A stretch of 37,712 bases of DNA from contig MLAK01001031.1 in the NCBI GenBank assembly GCA_001839685.1, forward strand, positions 1-37,712, in the 5' to 3' direction. This document shows positions 18,281-26,305 of the stretch, piece after piece. The position numbers were made by a program, and so were the translations under genes. The stretch is from Tritrichomonas foetus. Lineage: Eukaryota; Parabasalia; Tritrichomonadida; Tritrichomonadidae. Below the pieces are notes generated by a model. It worked only from the letters and a program-made list of their open reading frames with translations. It was not told where the DNA came from and ran no database searches. How positions within the stretch are numbered: position 1 is the first letter of the stretch; each line of letters starts with the position of its first letter.

Positions 18281-18970
18281 TATCAATTCATATTGAGTGA
18301 AATCTTGATGACATATTCAAGTACACAACATACTTATTTGATGGATTTATAATAACTTTTTTTATCAAACTCAATTTTAATTCTTCTTCTTTTAGAAGAA
18401 GAATTTAATAGTTGCCTCCAATAATACAATTTATCATTGATTCTTGAGAATGTTTAACTTTCTTTAACAAAAGATAACAAAAAATATTAATTGAACCAAA
18501 AGCCATTGAATATTCAAGAAGACCAATTCCTTCTTCTCTATTTTTAATATCTCGATTGTTTTCTCAAAATGATGATAAAAAAGGAAAGCATCTTTGAAAT
18601 CTCCATTAACCTCGTTGACAATTGAACAGATATCAAAGATACTTTATTCGAAAAGAAAGAGTAGAAATTGCTTATTCTATGATGATAAAAAAAGAAATCA
18701 AGTTGATTTATTAAATGCTATTCACAAAATGTTATGAAATCATTTTTTTCATATTCTTTGAAAAAATGGTTTGAGTTTTTAGATTATTTTTTCCCCCATC
18801 ATTTTCATCGAAATTTAAAATCAATGGAAAGATCAACCATCATGCGAATAAAATTCATAAAGAGAAATGCGTTTTGAGGAAGAAATAAAAATAATAAATG
18901 TTTATCGAACAGTTTCGCATATAAAATAGAAGAAAGGAAAAAGAGGTTCAGAATTTCATCTTTTTTTGCT
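18281..18970. other. Intergenic region between transposon and SNW gene
   Basis: A+T-rich, no gene recognised. It contains a perfect 12-bp-arm hairpin at 18379-18405 (AATTCTTCTTCT, 3-base loop, AGAAGAAGAATT). Confidence 0.5.
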
Positions 18971-20107
18971 TCAATCTGACTCATCCATCTTCCTTCCAGG
19001 GAAGTAAAGACCAGCTTTAGTGTCTGGTGTCTGTTTCTCGCCTGCCCTGAAACTGACTATATAACCACTCGCCATTTTCGGTCTGTCTGCATTTTCGCCA
19101 TTGACAGAAACTGCATACTTTGATGATGATTCAGAATATTTCCTATCATCACCAAATGGAACGTATGTTTTCAATTCAGCATTCACAAAGAGTGGTTTAT
19201 CATACACATTATATGCATCTTCATCCTGGTAACCAGCATCGATACCACCTTCTTTATCGTATAGTTTCGCATCAAATTCATCTTCAAGTGGTTGATTCGT
19301 AATTGGAAGTCCAAGCGGAACTTGTGCAGATGTATCTCTCCCAGCAAACTCTGATCCAATTCCAGTAAATTCTCCACCTGCTGGATTTGCTTGAAATTCT
19401 CTCCTCATTCTTGTTTTTCTATTCAGTCTTTTTCTATTTTCTCTGGCTTCTTCCAAAAGCTGCGACATCTTTTTTTCTTCTTCAGTTTTGTTTCGATTGA
19501 TTAATCTTTTCTGCTCGTTTATTCGACGGGCTTCCTCTCTCATTTTTTCTTCCTCTTCTCGCTTCTTTTTCTGCTGGAGTTGCCTTTCAATTAATGATCG
19601 TTGTGCAATTGACTCATTAATCGCTTTCGAGGTGATTTCAAGGGCCTTTGCTAAATTTGCAAATTTATCGCTGAGCTGGGGCTGCTCAAAGCGGCGCGCA
19701 TCTGCACCAACGCGCTTATCCATGGGAATTACGTAACCTGCCGGGTTCCTCCAATTTGATACGCATGATGGGACGCTCCAATATGCCTCTTCCTCTGGAG
19801 TGAGTTTCTTTGTAGGCTCGGTCAGAATTGGCTCTGGATCTTCATTCTGGAGGGTTAGCGGCGTTCTGTTCCGAAAATGGGAGGGGTCGAGCGGATCATA
19901 TCTTTTCTCGGCAATTCTGACTTCGTACTCGTTTTCTCCGTGATATCGAACTGTGGAAACAGTCCCGGTTGTTCGAACCGGTCCTTGCTTGGCTTCTAAT
20001 GTCTCGAGAATTGACTGTTGGACTTGCCTATTCATGGCTTCTTTGGCTTCAATCGAGGGCTGTTTAGCTGGGATTGGAATAACTTGGGATGAACGAATCG
20101 AAAGCAT
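18971..20107 (-). CDS. SNW1: SNW1/SKIP/Prp45 splicing factor
   Basis: 378 residues. SNW proteins sit in the activated spliceosome (NineTeen-related) and also act as transcription co-regulators in the nucleus. Diagnostic blocks occur in order. YDPLDPSHFRNR comes first, then PSCVSNWRNPAGYVIPMDKR (about 113-132) with the name-giving SNW. A long charged helix (RQLQQKKKREEEEKMREEARR) and the C-terminal GYQDEDAYNVYDKPLF follow; the last matches the GFDEDQAYNLYDKPW block of animal proteins. The N-terminal part of the usual SNW domain (the GW.P region) is strongly shortened, and the protein is nearer to yeast Prp45 (about 380) than human SNW1 (536). Trichomonads have few introns but keep a spliceosome. 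It shares a 178-bp divergent upstream region with the UGGT-like gene. Confidence 0.95.
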   Translation of the reverse strand: MLSIRSSQVIPIPAKQPSIEAKEAMNRQVQQSILETLEAKQGPVRTTGTVSTVRYHGENEYEVRIAEKRYDPLDPSHFRNRTPLTLQNEDPEPILTEPTKKLTPEEEAYWSVPSCVSNWRNPAGYVIPMDKRVGADARRFEQPQLSDKFANLAKALEITSKAINESIAQRSLIERQLQQKKKREEEEKMREEARRINEQKRLINRNKTEEEKKMSQLLEEARENRKRLNRKTRMRREFQANPAGGEFTGIGSEFAGRDTSAQVPLGLPITNQPLEDEFDAKLYDKEGGIDAGYQDEDAYNVYDKPLFVNAELKTYVPFGDDRKYSESSSKYAVSVNGENADRPKMASGYIVSFRAGEKQTPDTKAGLYFPGRKMDESD

Positions 20108-20285
20108 TGCTTGGAGTTTTTCTGAGACGAATTAAAGTAAATTTTGCTAAATTTGGATCACCAACTTTTTAACGCGATATATAGTCGTTCACTCAAGATT
20201 TGAATAACGATCTGAATTAAGTTTCTTTGCCAGGCTTTTTGAATAATCATATATGACCATATATATATATTGAAATATTCCAACA

Positions 20286-23200
20286 ATGCTATGTGAGATG
20301 AAAAATATAATGATTTTAGTGTTTTTAATTTTTTTTACAGCTTCGAAAACAGAAAATGGAGTTCCAATGATGTTATTGGGAAACTGGAGTGATTCCTCAA
20401 TCGTTGATGAAACTTACTTATTCTTCATTTTCACTTATCCAGAATTTATTCCAAAATTGCGACAAATACTTGGAAGTGAGACCTATCCAGATTACAATTC
20501 AATTACAAACAAATTAAACGGTCATATTCCAATGCATTTACTTGGATTGCTGCATCTTTCATTAGCACTTCGATATTTTCATCCAAAAGCGGCAACGATA
20601 AATCCGATGAACGATAGAAATTCAATGAACGATAGAAATTCACCATTTAATAAAAGGCCAATAATTCGAGGTTGGGCTGCAGTGAATGAAGAAAAACTCC
20701 CACAAATTAATACTCATGATTTTCAATGGAAATTATTAACTCATATATATGGATCAGGTAATTCAACAAATAAACTTCGTGAGCTATCACACGTTTTTCA
20801 TAACCCCCGTCACTTTTTCCCAGAAATTGAAAAAATATCTGCCAATTTTGCAATTCGAGATGAATTTCTAAAAATGAAGTTTCAATCAGATAAGCCAATT
20901 TCTACAATTAATAGCCGATGTGTTTCAAATGATCCATTTGAAATTATTGATGCACTTCTTGGTGAATATCAAACTTTAGACATTTTGAATCGCTTGAAAA
21001 TTAATAATACAGTTTTTTCTGACATTTTAACAGGAAAACCTGAACATGAAGTTTTTGAATATTTGCCACCACTTGATAAAGTGCCTGTTTTAGAATATCA
21101 TGATCTACCATCAATTCGCAAAAAATGGGGGAGTGAATTGAAAATTAATTCTTCAGATATTTTATCATTTCTCAGAAATGAAAAAGTTATGATTAAACCA
21201 CAAATTTTTATCAGCTTACATTCACCACAATCGGCGGCAATCCTAGATGATGTTCTTCAAACATGTAAACATGATTTCCCTTCTAGTTTCGAAATTGTAT
21301 TGATTGCAGACTGGCAGAATATAACAGAAAGACAAATTGCTTACTCATATTTTTCGAGTTTAATGCATATAGGGAAACGTGCATCAGTTGAATATTTACT
21401 GGATGGACTTCTTCATGGTAATTTTGAAAAATGCTATAAGAAAACTCGACCAGTTGTAAAGTGGGATCAATTGTTTTCAGAAATTAATAATGCCACCATT
21501 TTCAAGTTCCTTAATCCACAAATCGAATACATGAATAAGCATAATATTAAAGATTTCACAATTGTTGTTAATGGTCAAATAATTCGAGACTTTCCTTCTT
21601 TTACTGAATGGAAGAATGCAATTTTTCAACAAGGAAACAGACTTTTAGAATACGCAAAGAGACAAATGATCACTAATCAAACTGACATTCAGAATTTTCT
21701 TAAATCTCAAGGAATTCCAATTAATTCGGTCGAAAAAATCTTAGATATTGATTTCAATAACCGCCTTTCTATTGATGGTCTTTCTATTAAGTCAATTTTA
21801 AATATTGTTCAAAGTTTAACACCTAAAATTAAACCAGCTTTTATTTCTTTGAAGAATTCTCCTTCAATTCCTGTTTATTACATTGATTCTAAAATTCCAA
21901 AACAAATTTTATCAAACAAATTCGCTAATAGTGTACCTTCATTCATACTTTATGAACTTAAAAAAGAAGCATTTTATGAAAACAATGAAGATCCACAAGA
22001 AATTCTAAAGTTTATTCGAAATTCAAAAACTATTGTTGGTCCACTCATTTTTAATAAAATTTTGAATCCTGCTGAATTAAAATACGCCATTTTTTATGTA
22101 AAATTGGCTTTTATGGAAAAATTAGAAAATCATCAATTTACACAAGAACAACTTCTTTATATTTTATTGTGGAGATCTTCACTTGGATTACGTGGAATTG
22201 ATCGAAAAATGAATTTGCAGGTGAATTCATCTGCAATGATTCATACAAATATTTTGTCACCATTAACTTGGACATGTGTTATGAATCCATTTTCGTCAGA
22301 ATTTCGAATGACTATTGAAATGATTAACCAAGTTACAAACTTTTTAATTGCTGATGTTAAGCTCGTCCCTGCAGTTCCCATATCTAATTTATTTTTTGGT
22401 GATCATTTAAATTCAGTATATATTCCAGTAATTATCACTAACGGAATTTCAAATGATATTCCAAGTTGTACAATTGAATGTCCAAATAATTGGGCAACTG
22501 TTCGAGTTGGTCATAATCATATTCTATCACATATTGTGAGTTATGGCTTTGTTCAAGAATCAAAGATCATTCAAATTGGTGATCAAATTCGAGCTCCTTT
22601 AAAAAACGGTTACTTTATTACTTTATTGCCTGTTGGAAAATACAAAACAAAAGGATTAACTGAAAAATATTTTCACGTTGATTCATTCATTCCTCATCCA
22701 AAATTTTTCACCTCCAACAAAGATATAATTGATATTAAAAATAATAATGAAAATGACGTCATTAATGTACTTTCGATTATTACGGATATTTCACAAGAAG
22801 ATAATTCTAGAATTATGCTGCATTCACTTCTTGCAAATTGTTCGAAAAAAGTTAGATTTTGGTGTTTCAATGGATATAGAAATGGCTTTCCCAAGAATAT
22901 CGAAACAATTTATTTGTCTGCATTTTGGCCACACTTTTTATCAAAACCAAAAAATTATTTAGAGTTTTCTAAAGCTGCCAAATTTGCATTGATTGATTTA
23001 ATTTTCCCACCTCATATTGAAAATGTACTTTTTGTTGACCAAGGAATTATTTTTCGAAAAGATGTGTCTATTTTCCAAAAACTTGACATGGAAGATGCTT
23101 CTGTCGCACTTCCACTCATGACATCATCAACAAGTAAAGCTTTTTACTTTAATTCTTATGATTATGAAACATCAAGGTTCAAAAGACCCTTCCATGGAAC

Positions 23201-23513
23201 CTCACTAGCATGGTTCAACATGAAAACATGGAGAGAAACCAATTCCGGTGATTTGTATCGAAATTTATATTCTAAAACATTAAAATATCAAATTGGTTAC
23301 AATTCAATAGATGATGATTTAATAAATCAGCTTCAACTGAAGACTCAACTATTGACACTTCCAGAAGAAACATCATTTTGTGTTACAAACTCTAATATGG
23401 AATTAGCCGAAAAAGCATTTGCAATAGCCTTGTGTTCAACAGACTCATATAAACTATCTGGGAAAGAGTATACTGAACTTGTTAATGCGGCAAACGAAAA
23501 TATCAAATATTAA
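20286..23513 (+). CDS. UDP-glucose:glycoprotein glucosyltransferase (UGGT)-like protein with altered DxD
   Basis: 1075 residues. UGGT reglucosylates misfolded N-glycoproteins in the ER so that calnexin/calreticulin rebind them. A signal peptide is clear (IMILVFLIFFTASKTENG). The middle holds divergent thioredoxin-like and beta domains, with WTCVMNPFSSEFRMTIEMIN resembling UGGT's NP.S..aqk block. The C-terminal GT24 domain begins near INVLSIITDISQEDNSRIML (about 840) and keeps KVRFWCFNGY, KFALIDLIFPPHIENVLFVD, HGTSLAWFNMKTWR and NSIDDDLINQL. The metal-binding Asp-Ala-Asp reads Asp918-Gln-Gly920, and no KDEL-type ending is present (ENIKY). It is shorter than typical UGGT (about 1500). An 18-bp tandem duplication at 20607-20642 repeats MNDRNS. 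It may be an inactive paralogue or sensor, or use other metal ligands. Confidence 0.82.
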   Translation: MLCEMKNIMILVFLIFFTASKTENGVPMMLLGNWSDSSIVDETYLFFIFTYPEFIPKLRQILGSETYPDYNSITNKLNGHIPMHLLGLLHLSLALRYFHPKAATINPMNDRNSMNDRNSPFNKRPIIRGWAAVNEEKLPQINTHDFQWKLLTHIYGSGNSTNKLRELSHVFHNPRHFFPEIEKISANFAIRDEFLKMKFQSDKPISTINSRCVSNDPFEIIDALLGEYQTLDILNRLKINNTVFSDILTGKPEHEVFEYLPPLDKVPVLEYHDLPSIRKKWGSELKINSSDILSFLRNEKVMIKPQIFISLHSPQSAAILDDVLQTCKHDFPSSFEIVLIADWQNITERQIAYSYFSSLMHIGKRASVEYLLDGLLHGNFEKCYKKTRPVVKWDQLFSEINNATIFKFLNPQIEYMNKHNIKDFTIVVNGQIIRDFPSFTEWKNAIFQQGNRLLEYAKRQMITNQTDIQNFLKSQGIPINSVEKILDIDFNNRLSIDGLSIKSILNIVQSLTPKIKPAFISLKNSPSIPVYYIDSKIPKQILSNKFANSVPSFILYELKKEAFYENNEDPQEILKFIRNSKTIVGPLIFNKILNPAELKYAIFYVKLAFMEKLENHQFTQEQLLYILLWRSSLGLRGIDRKMNLQVNSSAMIHTNILSPLTWTCVMNPFSSEFRMTIEMINQVTNFLIADVKLVPAVPISNLFFGDHLNSVYIPVIITNGISNDIPSCTIECPNNWATVRVGHNHILSHIVSYGFVQESKIIQIGDQIRAPLKNGYFITLLPVGKYKTKGLTEKYFHVDSFIPHPKFFTSNKDIIDIKNNNENDVINVLSIITDISQEDNSRIMLHSLLANCSKKVRFWCFNGYRNGFPKNIETIYLSAFWPHFLSKPKNYLEFSKAAKFALIDLIFPPHIENVLFVDQGIIFRKDVSIFQKLDMEDASVALPLMTSSTSKAFYFNSYDYETSRFKRPFHGTSLAWFNMKTWRETNSGDLYRNLYSKTLKYQIGYNSIDDDLINQLQLKTQLLTLPEETSFCVTNSNMELAEKAFAIALCSTDSYKLSGKEYTELVNAANENIKY
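20607..20642 (+). repeat. In-frame 18-bp tandem duplication
   Basis: ATGAACGATAGAAATTCA occurs twice in exact tandem inside the UGGT-like gene, giving MNDRNSMNDRNS. Identical copies imply a recent event in a tolerant loop. Confidence 0.95.
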
Positions 23514-23928
23514 ATAGAATTGTTGTTTGTTTTTTTAAAAATAATAATATTTCTTGATTTCTATCTTTTTAATTTTTTCTTTCTTTTATGAAAATCATTT
23601 TCCCACTGTTGTTGAACATTCGAAAATCATAGAAGTAAGAAAAATTCTTTGTAAAATTATATAAAAGCGATGTAATTAGAAGAGAAAAGAGATTTCTAGA
23701 AAATTCATGTTTAGTATAAAATAAAGAGAAAGGATGGTTTCAAATGAGCTATCAAAGCAAATCGCGCTTTAGTATACACACATCTGCTGATTTTTATTTT
23801 ATTTTATTTTATTTTTTTATAAAAGAGAAAACATTTTGTATTCATAAATATAATAATAATAATATCAATAATTATATCAATTAATTATAATAAAAATGAT
23901 TTCATTAAATAACAAAAAATATAACTTT
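23514..23928. other. Convergent 3' intergenic region
   Basis: Lies between the 3' ends of the UGGT-like gene and the kinase. It contains an A/T microsatellite-like stretch (TTTTATTTTATTTTATTT, about 23796-23815) and no gene. Confidence 0.5.
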
Positions 23929-25266
23929 CTATTTCCTTAGTGAAGGCCTTGGCGGCAATAGTGATGTTTTGACACGTGGTCTTGGTGGAGACACTTTTGA
24001 TGTTGACACATTTGTTGACGAGTGAATAACTTTTCTCGTTTGTGTTGAAGTTTTCTTCGAAGCTGAAGTTGGTGGTCTTCTTTTTGCGACTGGCGATGGA
24101 GGCTTTGGAGGAAGGTCCTTCCTTCTAGATTGGCTAGTTTTTGTAACTTTGATGATTTTTAAAGCTGTATCGAATTCTAATTTTTCTGTTGTGTTGATCG
24201 ACCGTTTAATTACCACCTTAACGTCCTCCTCATTTTCGCCAAAGAACCGATCAACTTTTTGAAGGCTAACCAATGGAAAGACATTTTCGAGCATATTTTC
24301 AAGAGGCACGACAACCCCGGACAAGAAGGGATGTTGAAGCGCTTGTTCAGCAGTCAGTCTTTTCTTGTTATTCACGCACATCAACGACGATATCATATTT
24401 CGACACATTCCAGATAAGTAGCCAGGAATGACGTATTCTCCTCGGCGAATCTGTTCAAAAAGCTGCGTTTGGTTCCTTTTCGTCCAAGGAAGCTGGCCAG
24501 TCACCATCGCATATAAAATTACGCCAACGCTCCAGCAATCACTCGTCCGGCCGTCGTAGGGGTTTCCACTGATGCACTCCGGCGAGGCGTAGCACGGCGA
24601 CCCACACGGAGTCGCAGCGAGGCCGTTTGGATCGAGAAATCGAGATAATCCGAAATCTGAGATTTTTGTATGACCAAACTCGTCAAGAAGCAAATTTTCT
24701 GGTTTTAAGTCGCGATGGGAAACCCCCATTTTATGAATGTATTGAACGGCTTCAAGAATTTGTTTCAATATCGGCTTTGCTTGTTCTTCTTGAAGCTTTC
24801 CACTGTCGACTATATGTTGAAAAAGTTCTCCACCGGGACAAAATTCGACCAAAACGTAGTAAAAATGTTCATCATTTAAAATATCGATTAATTGGACAAT
24901 TCCTGGGTGATGCATCTGTTGATGAACTCTAATTTCGCTCTGGAATCGATTTTCTAAGTCGTTATGCTTTAGCCGTAACCGCTCAATCACTTTGCACGCA
25001 TAATATTGTTTCGTTTTAGGCGAATAGGCGAGTCTAACGACACTAAAAGCACCTTCACCGACAGTTCCTCTGATTTCGTATTGCCCAATTGATGACGGAA
25101 TTGGATGCGAAAGCGTTTGTGAAACCAATTCTTCTCCCGATTCTTCTTCTTCGTCTGGATTTTGTTCAACTTGCACGACTTTACTATCTGAGGCTGATCG
25201 AACTTTGGCAGCAACAGCAGCAAATACTTCGTCTGTATTGTTATAAGGCGATTTCCTTCTCGACAT
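23929..25266 (-). CDS. CAMK-type Ser/Thr protein kinase
   Basis: 445 residues from the ATG at 25266 (MSRRKSPYNN); the frame is open for a few codons upstream but without an ATG. A complete kinase domain (roughly 60-315) shows GEGAFSVVRLAY (glycine loop), YACKVI (ATP-binding Lys), SHRDLKPENLLL (catalytic loop), DFGLSRF and CGSPCYASPE (activation segment). DCWSVGVILYAMVTGQLPW and the terminal KKRLTAEQALQHPFL follow. The CGSPxYAxPE and LPW features are typical of CAMK/AMPK-like (CAMKL) kinases, a group greatly expanded in trichomonads. The N-terminal about 60 residues are acidic. The tail after the kinase (about 100 residues) is rich in Pro, Ser, Lys and Arg, without a recognisable UBA or KA1 domain. 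All catalytic residues are intact, so it should be active; the substrate is unknown. Confidence 0.95.
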   Translation of the reverse strand: MSRRKSPYNNTDEVFAAVAAKVRSASDSKVVQVEQNPDEEEESGEELVSQTLSHPIPSSIGQYEIRGTVGEGAFSVVRLAYSPKTKQYYACKVIERLRLKHNDLENRFQSEIRVHQQMHHPGIVQLIDILNDEHFYYVLVEFCPGGELFQHIVDSGKLQEEQAKPILKQILEAVQYIHKMGVSHRDLKPENLLLDEFGHTKISDFGLSRFLDPNGLAATPCGSPCYASPECISGNPYDGRTSDCWSVGVILYAMVTGQLPWTKRNQTQLFEQIRRGEYVIPGYLSGMCRNMISSLMCVNNKKRLTAEQALQHPFLSGVVVPLENMLENVFPLVSLQKVDRFFGENEEDVKVVIKRSINTTEKLEFDTALKIIKVTKTSQSRRKDLPPKPPSPVAKRRPPTSASKKTSTQTRKVIHSSTNVSTSKVSPPRPRVKTSLLPPRPSLRK

Positions 25267-26305
25267 TAAAATTTTTTCGAGTTTTACTTTTATTTTCAAT
25301 TTATTTGAATAAAATTATTCTGAAAGGAATTCTATCAATCCTATGAAATGAAGATGCAAATTGAAACAAATAAAATAGACATTTCTTTCAATTTTATTCT
25401 GTAAAATATGCTATTCATAAAATGAGAATAAATTTGAACTTTTTATGAAATTTTGTAAAGGGTAAATGTATAGAAAAGAAAGTAAATTGAATTGAGAAAT
25501 AAATTTTTAGAAATACACTCAAAAGGCATATCAGATTTATTTCAAAAAGTGTACATGGCTTTAAGTTTTTCTGAGTAATTAATTGTTAACGTCTTTTTAT
25601 TTGTCTCATATCACCTTTTATCACCTATTTTATTGAGTATTGACTTTGAATAAAACTCTTAACTTTTTATCTCCTTCATATCATAAAAGTTTCAATCTGT
25701 GAGAAATAATTTCCGCATGATAGACATGTGATTCTCTAAATGTCTATTTTTTAGAAATAAGACACTATTATTGGCTATGAAAACTATAATTTCTCTTTAA
25801 ATTCCATTTATATTATGTGAATATCATTTAGATAGAAAGATATTCATGAAATAATTTTAGAAAAAAAATCTTTTGAAAAAGTTAGTTTATACAATAATGA
25901 GGAATTTCTGAACTTCAATATTTTTGCGTAATTATGAAATATTGTGAAATCAGAACCATTCATAAATATTATAACTTTGTGATTGATATATTCATTGACA
26001 GTTAATACGAAAATACCAATAAAGAATTTCACCAAAATTATTATAAATAAAACGACTTTGCATAGTACAATTTATTTTTATTATTCAAATTCATTTTCTT
26101 TTACTATTTGAATGAAGCTCATTGCAATTTATGCTTTTCAACAACAGCAAGATTTCGAAAAGCATTTGATACTAAAAACAAAATAAAGATGATCGTAAAT
26201 AAAAACAATCAGATTTAATTCAGTCGATAAAATACATTACAATATTTAATATAATTCAATTATATAAAATAATATAAACAAAATATATTATTAACGCTAA
26301 AATAA
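25267..26305. other. Intergenic region upstream of the kinase and downstream of the Asn-rich gene
   Basis: About 1 kb of very A+T-rich DNA. A short open stretch on the minus strand (25844-26035) has only Phe/Ile/Lys-rich composition and no family features. I see no RNA gene or repeat of note. Confidence 0.45.
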
